DNA of 64,000 bases, taken from the NCBI GenBank assembly GCA_002323245.1, contig DCPU01000025.1, positions 1 to 64,000 on the forward strand, given 5' to 3'. The notes under the pieces were generated by a model. That model was given only the letters and a program-made list of their open reading frames with translations. It did no database searches and had not been told where the DNA came from. Both the position numbers and the translations under genes were made by a program. Below are positions 44,087 through 53,233 of the stretch, piece by piece. Position 1 is the stretch's first letter, and every line of letters starts with the position of its first letter. The stretch is from Mariprofundus sp. UBA1536. Its GTDB lineage: Bacteria; Pseudomonadota; Zetaproteobacteria; Mariprofundales; Mariprofundaceae.

Positions 44087-46762
44087 TTAGCTGTTGCTCA
44101 TTTGGCGCAGTACGTAACGTAAAATGCCTCCGTGTTGGTAGTATTCCACTTCTTTGGGCGTATCAATGCGCACGTGGGCTGTGAAGGTTTTGCGTGAGCC
44201 ATCTTTGGCGGTGGCCACAATGCCAACAGTTTTGGCAGAGCCATCACCCAAGCCGTTGATATTGAATGATTCTTGACCCGTTAAACCAAGCACTTCTGGG
44301 TTTTCACCATCAAGGAATTGTAGCGGCAAGATGCCCATGCCCACCAAATTGGAGCGGTGGATACGTTCGTAGGATTCAGCAATCACAGCGCGCACACCAA
44401 GCAACATCGGGCCTTTGGCCGCCCAATCGCGTGATGAGCCAGAGCCGTATTCTTTACCTGCCAAAATCATAGCTGGCACGTTATCTTCTTTATATTGCAT
44501 AGCTGCATCGTAAATACTCATGGCTTGTTGCGTAGGTTGGTGAATGGTTTCACCGCCTTCGGTGCTTGGAGCGAGTAAGTTGCGCAAACGAATGTTGGCA
44601 AACGTGCCGCGCATCATCACTTCGTGGTTACCACGGCGTGAACCATACGAGTTGAAGTCTTTTAGCTCCACACCGTGTTCACGCAAGTATTTGCCCGCTG
44701 GTGAGTTGGCTTTGATAGCACCTGCTGGTGAGATATGGTCGGTGGTCACTGAATCACCCAATACTGCCAACACGCGCGCATTTTGGATGTCGGCCACTGG
44801 CTCAGGGGTATGGCCCATGCCAGTGAAGTAAGGCGGATTTTGGATGTAGGTGGAGTCATCGTTCCACTCAAAGCGTGAGCCTGTTGGTGCTGCCAATGCT
44901 TGCCAGTTGGTATCGCCTTTAAAGACATCGGCATACGATGAAGTGAATTGCTCTTTGGTTACGCAAGTGCGCACCACTTCTGCCAATTCATCTTGGGTTG
45001 GCCAGATGTCTTTGAGAAACACATCTTTACCTTTTTTGTTTTTGCCAATGGGGTCATTGAACAAATCAATGTTCATAGTGCCAGCAATGGCGTAAGCCAC
45101 TACCAATGGTGGGGATGCCAAATAGTTCATGCGCACTTCTGCATGCACGCGGCCTTCAAAGTTACGGTTGCCCGAAAGCACGGCAGTCACCGACAAATCA
45201 CCTTCGGCGATTGCTTTAGACACTTCCGCAGGCAATGGGCCAGAGTTGCCGATACAAGTGGTGCAACCATAACCCACCACATGGAAACCAAGCGCTTTAA
45301 GCGGCTCCATCAATGCTGCTTTTTCCAGATATTCTGTTACCACCAATGAGCCAGGGCCCAATGATGTTTTTACCCATGGTGCTGATGTTAAGCCCAAAGC
45401 CGCAGCTTTTTTGGCCACAAGGCCTGCGCCTAGCATCACTGTAGGGTTGGAAGTGTTGGTGCATGAGGTAATCGCTGCAATCACCACGGCGCCATCATCG
45501 ATGGTGACATCTTTGCCATTAATGGTGGTTTGCACAGCCTTGGAGCTTAGTTTGGCATCGGCTTTAATGGTTTTAACATCGCGCTCAAAGGCTGCTTTGG
45601 CTTCGGTTAATACAATACGATCTTGCGGGCGTTTTGGCCCAGAAATCGAAGGCACCACAGTGCCCATATCCAGGCTCAGGTTTTCATCATACACAGCTGT
45701 GTTTTTTCCACCATCGCGGAACATGCCTTGGGCTTTGTAATATTCTCTGACCAAACCATTTTTATCACCGCGACCAGTAAGGGTGAGGTAGTTCAGGGTT
45801 TCATCATCCACGGGGAAAATGCCGCAGGTTGCGCCGTATTCAGGCGCCATATTGGCGATGGTTGCGCGGTCAGCGAGAGGTAGTTTATCCAAGCCAGAGC
45901 CATGGAACTCCACAAATTTACCCACCACACCGTGTTTACGCAGGATTTCAACAATGGTGAGTACCAAATCAGTTGCCAATGCGCCTTCAGGCAATTCGCC
46001 AGTTAGCTCAAAGCCAACCACAGTTGGAATCAACATCGATACTGGCTGACCAAGCATAGCAGCTTCTGCTTCAATGCCGCCCACGCCCCAGCCCAAAATA
46101 CCAAGGCCGTTGATCATGGTGGTGTGAGAATCGGTGCCAATCAGGGTGTCAGGATAAGCCTCGTTGTCAGCGTTGACAAACACAGTGCGGGCAAGGTTTT
46201 CAAGGTTTACTTGATGCACAATACCCGTTCCCGGAGGTACCACTTTGAAGGTTTCAAAGGCGTTTTGACCCCATTTGAGGAATTTATAACGCTCTTCATT
46301 ACGCTCAAATTCAATGGCGGTGTTTTGTGCTGCTGATTCGTTGGTGGCGAAGTGATCGACTTGCACGGAGTGGTCAATTACCAATTCGGCCGGCGCAAGC
46401 GGGTTGATACGCGATGGATCACCGCCCAAATCGGCCATGGCATCACGCATCGCCGCCAAATCCACAACTGCAGGTACGCCTGTGAAATCCTGCATCAAAA
46501 CGCGCGCTGGCATATAAGCTATTTCGCGGGTTTCTTTGGAGCCGGCTTTGCGGTTTACAATCGCCAAAATGTCTTCGCGGGTGACATTAATACCATCTTC
46601 GCGGCGCAAGAGATTTTCGAGCAAAATCTTAATGGAGTAAGGGAGGTGAGACGTATCGCCTGCGGCATTAAGTTGGTAGTAAGTATATTTATTGCCGGCA
46701 ACTTCAAGAGTGCTGCGAGCGTTAAAGCTTTTATTCAATGGAATCTCCTGCAAACGGGTCAA
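44087..46762 (-). CDS. acnA: Aconitate hydratase AcnA-type
   Basis: The protein has 891 residues, identical in length to Escherichia coli AcnA. Iron-sulfur ligands are AAITSCTNTSNP (first cysteine, near 435) and YGCTTCIGNSGP (second pair, near 500). ILIPTVVGFEL, GTDSHTTMINGLGILGWGVG (near 205) and the swivel domain GKEYGSGSSRDWAAKG are all intact. It interconverts citrate and isocitrate in the TCA cycle; AcnA-type enzymes can also act as iron-responsive RNA-binding proteins. It is divergent from fur, and they share 46763-46945. Confidence 0.97.
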   Translation of the reverse strand: MTRLQEIPLNKSFNARSTLEVAGNKYTYYQLNAAGDTSHLPYSIKILLENLLRREDGINVTREDILAIVNRKAGSKETREIAYMPARVLMQDFTGVPAVVDLAAMRDAMADLGGDPSRINPLAPAELVIDHSVQVDHFATNESAAQNTAIEFERNEERYKFLKWGQNAFETFKVVPPGTGIVHQVNLENLARTVFVNADNEAYPDTLIGTDSHTTMINGLGILGWGVGGIEAEAAMLGQPVSMLIPTVVGFELTGELPEGALATDLVLTIVEILRKHGVVGKFVEFHGSGLDKLPLADRATIANMAPEYGATCGIFPVDDETLNYLTLTGRGDKNGLVREYYKAQGMFRDGGKNTAVYDENLSLDMGTVVPSISGPKRPQDRIVLTEAKAAFERDVKTIKADAKLSSKAVQTTINGKDVTIDDGAVVIAAITSCTNTSNPTVMLGAGLVAKKAAALGLTSAPWVKTSLGPGSLVVTEYLEKAALMEPLKALGFHVVGYGCTTCIGNSGPLPAEVSKAIAEGDLSVTAVLSGNRNFEGRVHAEVRMNYLASPPLVVAYAIAGTMNIDLFNDPIGKNKKGKDVFLKDIWPTQDELAEVVRTCVTKEQFTSSYADVFKGDTNWQALAAPTGSRFEWNDDSTYIQNPPYFTGMGHTPEPVADIQNARVLAVLGDSVTTDHISPAGAIKANSPAGKYLREHGVELKDFNSYGSRRGNHEVMMRGTFANIRLRNLLAPSTEGGETIHQPTQQAMSIYDAAMQYKEDNVPAMILAGKEYGSGSSRDWAAKGPMLLGVRAVIAESYERIHRSNLVGMGILPLQFLDGENPEVLGLTGQESFNINGLGDGSAKTVGIVATAKDGSRKTFTAHVRIDTPKEVEYYQHGGILRYVLRQMSNS

Positions 46763-46909
46763 TTTTGAAAATTTTGTATTGGCGATACCTTATCAAAGGC
46801 AAGCTATTTTACCACGGTTTTAGGCTTGAAACAGAAATGCTAAATAGTGTTTAGTAAATTTATCTTATAAAATGGTGAACTTCAGTTTTCTTAGCGTTAA
46901 TATAAACAC

Positions 46910-46939
46910 TTGCACTTTAATATTGATAATGATTATCAT
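46910..46939 (+). promoter_or_regulatory. Predicted fur promoter (-35 TTGCAC, -10 TATCAT)
   Basis: TTGCAC (46910-46915) and TATCAT (46934-46939) are 18 bases apart, with transcription predicted around 46946, the A of the start codon. No ribosome binding site separates it from the ATG, so the fur message may be leaderless. This rests on consensus matching. Confidence 0.5.
46924..46938. promoter_or_regulatory. Fur box, perfect 7-1-7 palindrome
   Basis: TGATAAT-G-ATTATCA is an exact 7-1-7 inverted repeat and equals the core of the classical Fur box. It overlaps the predicted -10 element, so bound Fur-Fe(II) would block transcription of the gene that encodes it and of the iron permease behind it. 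Confidence 0.88.
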
Positions 46940-46945
46940 TTGCCC

Positions 46946-47332
46946 ATGCAGAAGTTAACGACACAACGCCAAGCCATTTTAGATGTGATTAATTTATCCG
47001 ATAAGCATTGGGATGCGGATGAAGTGGCGACAGCTTTAAAAGAAAGAAACAATCCCATTGGTATTGCCACTGTATATCGCGGACTGGCGGCATTGGCCGA
47101 GCTTGGCTTGATTGAATCCATTCAACTTGCAGATAAAAAAAGATATGAGCGCGCCAGCAAAGACCACCATGATCATTTGGTGTGTCAGGTGTGCGGGATG
47201 ATTGAAGAGTTTTGTAAAACAGAAATAGAACGGCTGCAAGAGATTGTGGCAAGGGAACATGGCTTTGAGATTCAAGACCATCAATTGCTGTTATTTGGCA
47301 TTTGTAAGTCATGCAAGACAGGAGAGAAGTAA
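46946..47332 (+). CDS. fur: Ferric uptake regulator Fur-family repressor
   Basis: The protein has 128 residues. The winged helix is LTTQRQAILDVINLSDKHWDADEVATAL with IGIATVYRGLAALAELGLIESI (about 3-63, cited in parts); the metal region is HDHLVCQVCG and the C-terminal zinc pair is GICKSCKTGEK. A histidine-rich DHHDHL segment is present. Starts upstream of ATG 46946 would translate the Fur box and are rejected. The box argues that iron is the cofactor sensed, though Zur or PerR relatives look similar. The GTG of ftr1 follows the stop with no gap. Confidence 0.86.
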   Translation: MQKLTTQRQAILDVINLSDKHWDADEVATALKERNNPIGIATVYRGLAALAELGLIESIQLADKKRYERASKDHHDHLVCQVCGMIEEFCKTEIERLQEIVAREHGFEIQDHQLLLFGICKSCKTGEK

Positions 47333-48133
47333 GTGTTATCAGCATTGATTATTGTTTTTCGTGAAGTGTTGGAAATGGCGATGGTGTTGGGCCTGCTTTT
47401 TGCTGCTACGCGCGGCGTGAGCAAGAGCAGGACATGGATTCTTTCCGGTGCTGGCTTGGGTGTGCTTGGCGCGCTGATGGTGGCCTTTTTTATGGAAGCT
47501 TTGGAAAACAGCATCGAAGGCGCGGGTGAGTTTGTATTTAACGCCGTAGTGCTCTTCACCGCTGCGCTGCTGTTGGCTTGGACTGTGATTTGGATGGCTA
47601 AACATGGGCGTGAGATGAGCAAGCAGTTGCGCCAAGTGGGTGAGTCTGTGGCTGAGGGTTCGGTGCCGATTATCAGCTTGATGATTGTATCGTTTGCAGC
47701 GGTGATGCGTGAGGGCTCTGAGGCTGTGTTTTTCCTCTTTGGTGCGGCGCAAACTGGGCAAGATAGCGCTGGCATGTTGACTGGCGGTTTGTTGGGTTTA
47801 GCTGCAGGCGGCGCTTTGGGTTTTTTATTGTATATGGGCTTGGTACGCCTTCCTATGAAACATGTGTTTAGTGTGATGGGTGTTTTGCTCATCTTATTGG
47901 CTGCGGGCATGGCCTCGCAGGCTGCTATGAATTTGGTGTTGGTGGATATGTTACCGCCAATTATTGATACCGTTTGGGATAGCTCATGGTTACTTACTGA
48001 AGATAGCTTTATGGGCAGTGTGTTGCATGTTTTGGTCGGATATGACCCTGAACCAAGCGGTATTCAAATGCTAGTCTATGTGGCTACGCTGGGTTTGATG
48101 GCTTATTTGTACAAACGCGCGCAAACCCACTAA
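47333..48133 (+). CDS. FTR1-family iron permease
   Basis: The protein has 266 residues and about seven helices. The two REXXE iron-binding motifs are present, REVLE (residues near 10) and REGSE (near 127), as in EfeU and yeast Ftr1. The family imports ferric or ferrous iron across the inner membrane. It starts with GTG 47333 immediately after the fur stop, with GGAGAG at 47321-47326. No EfeO/EfeB partner genes follow, so how iron is supplied to it is unknown. Confidence 0.88.
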   Translation: MLSALIIVFREVLEMAMVLGLLFAATRGVSKSRTWILSGAGLGVLGALMVAFFMEALENSIEGAGEFVFNAVVLFTAALLLAWTVIWMAKHGREMSKQLRQVGESVAEGSVPIISLMIVSFAAVMREGSEAVFFLFGAAQTGQDSAGMLTGGLLGLAAGGALGFLLYMGLVRLPMKHVFSVMGVLLILLAAGMASQAAMNLVLVDMLPPIIDTVWDSSWLLTEDSFMGSVLHVLVGYDPEPSGIQMLVYVATLGLMAYLYKRAQTH

Positions 48134-48136
48134 GGG

Positions 48137-48943
48137 ATGCTTCAACAACTATACCCGTTAGGGCAAAACGCGGAATGTAAACTTGAAGGCTGTTATCTGA
48201 AATTCAATTTGCATCAACAGGCTGCCAAAGGTGAAGTGTTTATCTACGCCAATTATATCAGTAGTTTGGATGGTCGCATTGCCTTGTTTGATGAGCATAT
48301 GGGTGAGTATGCTGTGCCCAAAGCTATCGCCAATCCGCGCGACTGGCGGCTTTATCAAGAGCTGGCTGGGCAAAGCGATGTGATGCTCACTTCAGCGCGT
48401 TATTTCAGGCAGTTGGCTGTTGGTAAAGCCCAAGATTTGCTGCCTGTGGGTAGTGGTGAGAAATTTGCGGATATTGAGCTTTGGCGGCAAGCGCAGGGTT
48501 TAAAGGCGCAGCCAGACGTGGTCATTTTATCGGATAGTTTAGATATTCCTTTGCCGGCTTTAGAAGGATTAAATGACCGTAATGTATTTGTCTTTACAAG
48601 CAAGCAATTAAAACGTGAAAAAATAGAAAAGCTTACTGATGCTGGTGTGACTGTACTCGAATCAGATGGGCCTGTGACAGGGCAATTTATCAAGTCGCAA
48701 TTGATTCAATTGGGATTTAAAAGCGCGTATATGATTGCTGGACCTAAAGTGCACCACACGCTGCTTGTGGATGACTGCTTGGATGAGCTTTTTCTCACCT
48801 CACATTTCACGATTCTTGGTGGCAAAAACTTCCACAGTGTTTTGGATGATGAATTAAAAGCAAAACCTATGCAGTTGCAAATGCTGTATTTGGATAATGA
48901 ATCACAGCAGATGTTTATGCGCTTCACATACAAGGATTGTTAA
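48137..48943 (+). CDS. RibD C-terminal/dihydrofolate-reductase-like protein
   Basis: The protein has 268 residues. YANYISSLDGRIAL near residue 37, the L-Y-E-L-G-SDVMLTSARYFR region and VTVLESDGPVTGQFIKSQLIQLGFKS..YMIAGPKVHHTLL match the pyrimidine reductase domain of RibD and the dihydrofolate-reductase-like fold. Without the deaminase domain and outside a riboflavin operon its substrate is uncertain. It lies 3 bases after ftr1 and 5 before the dehydrogenase gene, in the same operon. Confidence 0.75.
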   Translation: MLQQLYPLGQNAECKLEGCYLKFNLHQQAAKGEVFIYANYISSLDGRIALFDEHMGEYAVPKAIANPRDWRLYQELAGQSDVMLTSARYFRQLAVGKAQDLLPVGSGEKFADIELWRQAQGLKAQPDVVILSDSLDIPLPALEGLNDRNVFVFTSKQLKREKIEKLTDAGVTVLESDGPVTGQFIKSQLIQLGFKSAYMIAGPKVHHTLLVDDCLDELFLTSHFTILGGKNFHSVLDDELKAKPMQLQMLYLDNESQQMFMRFTYKDC

Positions 48944-48948
48944 ATTAT

Positions 48949-50133
48949 ATGCAACTTAACCCTTTTGATTTCGCCGCTACACCCTTCATTCATTTTGGGG
49001 TGGGTAAACGCGATATACTGCCAGGTATTCTTGCGAGTTATGGTTCGCGGGTATTGTTGATTTCGGGCGGAACATCGTTTGATGCATCACCATTATGCCA
49101 AGTTTTGTGGTCCAAATTAGAACAAGAATTTGTAATTTTTCGTGAGCGCGTCAACCAAGAACCTACACCGAAAATGGTGGATGATTGGGTGGCTAAATAT
49201 CGTTATGAATCCATTGATGTCGTATTGGTGATTGGCGGCGGTAGCGCTGTGGATGCAGGAAAAGTTGTGGCTGGGCTTTTGCCAACGGGTGACTCTGTGA
49301 TGGCTTACCTTGAAGGGGTAGGACGCGGCGAAGTATTTCAAGGTTTTACCACACCATTCGTGGCTGTGCCAACGACGGCTGGAACGGGCGGGGAAACCAG
49401 CAAAAATGCCGTGTTATCAGTGGTTGGCGAGAATGGCTTTAAGAAATCATTTCGCCATGAAAGTTTGGTGGCCAAACATATTATTCTAGACCCAGCGTTT
49501 ACCGTCTCTTGTTCTGCTTCAACCACGGCTGCATGTGGAATGGATGCTTTTACACAACTGCTGGAAAGTTATGTTTCACCCAAAGCCAGTGTCATGACTG
49601 ATGCTTTGGCTTGGTCAGGTTTACAAAGTGTGAGCAAGGGATTGATGGCTGCATTTAATGATGGCACAGATATCGAAGCACGGGCAGCGATGCTTTATGC
49701 TTCATCCATTTCAGGTTTGACGTTGGCCAACGCGGGGCTTGGTTCTGTGCATGGGTTGGCTTCGCCTTTGGGTGCATTCTTTCCGATTCCCCATGGCGTT
49801 GTTTGCGGCACGCTGTTGTTTGAAGCCACGCGCATCAATATCAAAGCCATGTTGGTCCGAGATGTGAGCAATGATGCGCTTAAAAAATACGCCAGTGTGG
49901 GTCGTTTACTCATGGATGATGTGAGTTTGGATGATAATGAAGCCCATCAATCGTTGTTGGGTATTTTAGAGATGTGGCAGCTGCAGTTACAAATGCCATG
50001 TTTGAGTGCTTATGGTATTCAAGCTGACGATTTTGAACGTATTATTGCCAGTATCAGTAGCGGAAGTGTTGCGACCAATCCAATAGCTTTACATCACGAT
50101 GAATTGTTGGCGTTGCTAAGTTCTAGACTTTAA
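48949..50133 (+). CDS. Iron-containing (group III) alcohol dehydrogenase
   Basis: The protein has 394 residues. The nucleotide motif is VIGGGSAVDAGK, VAVPTTAGTGGETSKNAV follows, and the metal ligands are in ACGMDAFTQLLESY and SVHGLASPLGAFFPIPHGVVCG. Family members oxidise or reduce alcohols/aldehydes with NAD(P). Start ATG 48949 is chosen; TTG 48937 would overlap the preceding gene. Members of this family need Fe(II), which would fit an iron-regulated operon, though that link is inference. Confidence 0.88.
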   Translation: MQLNPFDFAATPFIHFGVGKRDILPGILASYGSRVLLISGGTSFDASPLCQVLWSKLEQEFVIFRERVNQEPTPKMVDDWVAKYRYESIDVVLVIGGGSAVDAGKVVAGLLPTGDSVMAYLEGVGRGEVFQGFTTPFVAVPTTAGTGGETSKNAVLSVVGENGFKKSFRHESLVAKHIILDPAFTVSCSASTTAACGMDAFTQLLESYVSPKASVMTDALAWSGLQSVSKGLMAAFNDGTDIEARAAMLYASSISGLTLANAGLGSVHGLASPLGAFFPIPHGVVCGTLLFEATRINIKAMLVRDVSNDALKKYASVGRLLMDDVSLDDNEAHQSLLGILEMWQLQLQMPCLSAYGIQADDFERIIASISSGSVATNPIALHHDELLALLSSRL

Positions 50134-50675
50134 CCTTTTTTAAACTCAGGTATCGCGCCTCTAATATATTCATAACCTGACCAAACGCTTAATGCTGTTG
50201 CCAACCAAAGTAAAACGGTGCCCGCTTCATGCATCGGAAAGCCATAGACATCGACATGAATCAACAAACCTTCAATGGCACACATTTGCACCACTGTTTT
50301 CCATTTGCCCATTTGCGATACATGCACAATCACATTGCGCTCAGCCATCCATTCGCGCAGGGCGCTCACAATCACTTCCCGGCTAACAATAATGACGACC
50401 AAAACGACATTGGCATAACCACCTTGCACCAACAGAATCAATGCCGTAGTGACCAGAAGCTTATCGGCAACAGGGTCTAGGAACCTGCCAAATGATGTGA
50501 CTTCATTGCGGGTGCGCGCCAGATATCCATCAAACCAGTCGGACCAACCAGCAATCGCAAAAATAATGGCAGTGCTGTAATAGGAAACAGGCTCAGGAAG
50601 GAAAAATGCAATCACAAACAAAGGCACAAATACAATGCGCAGTGCCGTAATTCGGTTGGAGAGGGTCCAGTTCAT
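50130..50675 (-). CDS. pgsA: CDP-diacylglycerol--glycerol-3-phosphate 3-phosphatidyltransferase
   Basis: The protein has 181 residues and four or so helices. The CDP-alcohol phosphotransferase motif runs from DWFDGYLARTRNEVTSFG to RFLDPVADK (about 42-69), with all four catalytic aspartates. It makes phosphatidylglycerophosphate in the inner membrane. It converges on the alcohol dehydrogenase with a 4-base overlap. Confidence 0.93.
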   Translation of the reverse strand: MNWTLSNRITALRIVFVPLFVIAFFLPEPVSYYSTAIIFAIAGWSDWFDGYLARTRNEVTSFGRFLDPVADKLLVTTALILLVQGGYANVVLVVIIVSREVIVSALREWMAERNVIVHVSQMGKWKTVVQMCAIEGLLIHVDVYGFPMHEAGTVLLWLATALSVWSGYEYIRGAIPEFKKG

Positions 50676-50712
50676 GCATGTGTCCTATGGCTAAAAAAGA
50701 AAGTGTTTGAGT

Positions 50713-50991
50713 TCATCGTTTGATGCGTTTTTGTTTGTCTTGTCTGATGCTGAAGAAAATCTTGATATCAATCACAAATGCCAAAACTGCTAAACCATAC
50801 AGCATGTTGGTGTTAAGCATGGGTAAAAAGGTGCTCAAATCTTCTAGGGCATCGGTATCAGTGAGCTTGCCAAAAGCATAAAAAATTACAACCAAGTGAC
50901 CAACAATCATCACGACCAAAGCGCTGATGGTGATAAAGCTAGAGGTGATAAGTGCGATATTGGATCTTCGCCCTGGGATTTTAATAGCCAT
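50713..50991 (-). CDS. Small two-helix membrane protein, unknown
   Basis: The protein has 92 residues, with helices at about 12-37 (ALITSSFITISALVVMIVGH) and 55-75 (MLNTNMLYGLAVLAFVIDI) and a basic tail (RQDKQKRIKR). I recognise no family. It lies 11 bases after bamE on the same strand and 37 before pgsA. Confidence 0.55.
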   Translation of the reverse strand: MAIKIPGRRSNIALITSSFITISALVVMIVGHLVVIFYAFGKLTDTDALEDLSTFLPMLNTNMLYGLAVLAFVIDIKIFFSIRQDKQKRIKR

Positions 50992-51002
50992 GTTTTATAG
51001 AC

Positions 51003-51305
51003 CTAAAAACCAAAACGGCGAATGCTGATGGCGCGCCAAGCTTCATCATAAACCACTTCTACACCACGGGTGTATTTTTCTTTTGTTTCTTCATCGTAAA
51101 AGTAGTCAATGTATAAAGAGCGCTCAGGGTGAGCCGGGTCTTTGATTGCAGGTGTGCCAAGTTCGCTTTCGATAGTAAAGCGGGTATCACCTTCCTGAAT
51201 AATCCAGATACTGTCTTCATCAATCACATTACCTTGATGAATTTTTTGTTTGATACAGCCTGTAAAAAGTGTGAGGCATATGCAAATGAGGATTAATCGG
51301 CGCAC
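51003..51305 (-). CDS. bamE: Outer-membrane assembly lipoprotein BamE-like
   Basis: The protein has 100 residues. A lipoprotein signal with LFTGC (cysteine near 17) is followed by the BamE fold: IIQEGDTRFTIESELGTPAIKDP, YIDYFYDEETKEKYTRGVEVVYDE and a short end. BamE helps BamA/BamD insert outer-membrane proteins. Its start overlaps hldD by 13 bases, so it is translated from the same message. Confidence 0.75.
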   Translation of the reverse strand: MRRLILICICLTLFTGCIKQKIHQGNVIDEDSIWIIQEGDTRFTIESELGTPAIKDPAHPERSLYIDYFYDEETKEKYTRGVEVVYDEAWRAISIRRFGF

Positions 51306-52267
51306 ATGGTCTCCACAGGGCCGCGATGATGCTTGGCTAGAGAGGCGTAATAATCATCCATACCTTGTTCTAAACTCCACTCAGGTTGCCAATTTAATAT
51401 TGCTGATGTTTCTTTTAAATCAGCTTCTGTGTGATTTTGATAAAAGGTGAATGGGTTATCGATGTAATCCACATCGACATTGATATTCAAAATGCGATTG
51501 ATGTTGGCAATCACATCGTTAAAGCTGCGTGCTTTGCCTGAGCCTACATTGCAAACGCCTGAGCGTTTTGCATTCAAGGCCGCCAGGTTGGCGCCAATCA
51601 CATCACGAATGTAAACAAAATCACGCTTTTGTTCACCAAATTTAAATAATCGAACTGGCTCGCCAGCTTGAATGCGTTGGTGAAGTTGCAACATCATAGA
51701 GGCAGTTTTATTGCCTTGGCGCTCGTTTTTGTGATGCTCACCAGGCCCGTACACATTAAAATAACGCAGGCCAATAATGGGGGCGCTGTGTTTGTCGTAC
51801 CAGCGTGCAGCAATTCTATCCATCACCAATTTTGAGAAACCGTAAATGTTTTCAGGCTCTTCACCTGTCCCGATGCTGTTGGGGGCAGGGGAGTTGCCAT
51901 AAGTGCCAGCAGATGAGGCGTAAATCACGCGAGTGCCACTTTTGGCGCTTGCTTCTAGGATGGCTGCAAAAGCATCCGTATTAACATTCATCATGTGTTT
52001 TTGATCCATGATGGTGGTGTCGGTGATGGCAGCTTCGTGGTAAATGGCGGTAAAATGTCCCGCGGCGATATCTTGCAATAGCTGTGCATCATCACAAAAA
52101 ACGGCACGAACTTCGCAATCAACATGAATCAGGTTGCGCCAGTCGCCTGAAGAAAAATCATCTGCAATGACCACATCGGTGTTGATGCGTTTAAGCAATG
52201 CGGCAGCAATATTTGAGCCGATGAAACCAGCGCCGCCAGTGATTAAAATTCTATCGTTCATGGGCAT
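51293..52267 (-). CDS. hldD: ADP-L-glycero-D-manno-heptose-6-epimerase
   Basis: The protein has 324 residues. The NADP loop is ILITGGAGFIGSNIA, followed by SSAGTYG and the catalytic YGFSK (Y-x3-K), LRYFNVYGPGEHHKN and EQKRDFVYIRDV. It epimerises ADP-heptose for lipopolysaccharide inner core. ATG 52267 is preferred to the later ATG 52261 because it overlaps the preceding stop as TAATG, with GGGAAG upstream. Confidence 0.93.
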   Translation of the reverse strand: MPMNDRILITGGAGFIGSNIAAALLKRINTDVVIADDFSSGDWRNLIHVDCEVRAVFCDDAQLLQDIAAGHFTAIYHEAAITDTTIMDQKHMMNVNTDAFAAILEASAKSGTRVIYASSAGTYGNSPAPNSIGTGEEPENIYGFSKLVMDRIAARWYDKHSAPIIGLRYFNVYGPGEHHKNERQGNKTASMMLQLHQRIQAGEPVRLFKFGEQKRDFVYIRDVIGANLAALNAKRSGVCNVGSGKARSFNDVIANINRILNINVDVDYIDNPFTFYQNHTEADLKETSAILNWQPEWSLEQGMDDYYASLAKHHRGPVETMCAD

Positions 52268-52695
52268 TAAACTTCCCTTGAGGCTTGTTGTTCTTCGCCG
52301 CGCCATTGAAGTTGAAGGTCTGAGAAAGCACGAATAGTTGCTTCATTACAAAGAGCGTAGCCAAGGCGATTGTTGACTTGACCCAGTAGCACTTCAGCGG
52401 GTTTGTCGCATACTTCATTCACGTCAAACCCTGTTTCTGCCAAAAGCCGAGAAATCCAAGTGCCAATGCCTGTAAGCGTGTTGATATTAGCGATGCGGAT
52501 AAGTTCATCACAACGTTTGACGCTGATTTGGCCGCCAGTGGCTGCTGATAACTCTTCGGGTGTGTTTTCAGGTAAGCTGCTCAGTGGGCGGCATAAAAGT
52601 TTCCAAATTACCCATTCGCTTTCGGAGATATAGTCTTTGTCTTGGTGGAGTGGGAAGGCGCCAGGAAGGGCGCGGACATTGTGGTTGGCCGTCAT
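52267..52695 (-). CDS. DUF4332-like helix-hairpin protein
   Basis: The protein has 142 residues. The middle (CDELIRIANINTLTGIGTWI followed by SRLLAETGFDVNEVCDKPAE) has the spacing of a helix-hairpin-helix/DUF4332 domain, which in other proteins binds DNA or acts as an interaction module. The remainder is uncharacterised. Its stop overlaps the hldD start (TAATG) and its start overlaps the pentapeptide gene by 4 bases. Confidence 0.6.
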   Translation of the reverse strand: MTANHNVRALPGAFPLHQDKDYISESEWVIWKLLCRPLSSLPENTPEELSAATGGQISVKRCDELIRIANINTLTGIGTWISRLLAETGFDVNEVCDKPAEVLLGQVNNRLGYALCNEATIRAFSDLQLQWRGEEQQASREV

Positions 52696-53045
52696 GCTTC
52701 GTCCTCAATATATGCTGTTTTACCAGCAATATACGCGCCTTTTAATGCCGATCGTTTGACGGTGCAGCCCATACGAATACTGCCAGTAAGGTTAGCGCGG
52801 CGTAACTTGGCGCCAGTTAAGTCGGCATTGAAAAGATTGGCTTTGCTCATGTCGGCCAAGCGTAAATCACTGTTGTTGAGTTTGGTGTTGCTTAAATTGG
52901 CGCCCTGAAGGTTGCTGTTTTTAAAGTTGCAGCCAGTGAGGTCTTGGCCGGAAAAATCAAAGCCAGCTAGATTTAAACCTGAAAAATCTTTGCCAGCGAT
53001 AGATTTACCTTCGCTGATGGTTTGGCTAATGGTCAATGCATCCAT
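52692..53045 (-). CDS. Pentapeptide-repeat protein
   Basis: The protein has 117 residues. From about residue 22 it repeats the A(D/N)LXX pattern: NLAGFDFSGQDLTGCNFKNS, NLQGANLSNTKLNNSDLRLA, DMSKANLFNADLTGAKLRRA. These form a right-handed beta helix; roughly 14 repeats give three to four coils. Some members mimic DNA and protect gyrase, others are structural; function here is unknown. ATG 53045 follows GAGGGA. Confidence 0.85.
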   Translation of the reverse strand: MDALTISQTISEGKSIAGKDFSGLNLAGFDFSGQDLTGCNFKNSNLQGANLSNTKLNNSDLRLADMSKANLFNADLTGAKLRRANLTGSIRMGCTVKRSALKGAYIAGKTAYIEDEA

Positions 53046-53233
53046 CGTGGGTTCCCTCACTCTTTTTCTTGTTTTGGCGATAAAAAAATAGATTTGAAGC
53101 GCTAAGATTGTAAAGCTCGGTATCATACGGTTTAGCTTGCTTCAATCAAGCTTAGAATATGATATTTGCGATTGTGAGACGATGGTCATAAGATGCGCGC
53201 CCACGAAAATTGAGATTCAAGTAGGAGCGTTGG

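Noticed and set aside
46910..46945. Upstream TTG start for fur (about 12 extra residues)
   Set aside because: It would translate through the perfect Fur box and the -10 element. The family starts at MQKLTTQRQ.
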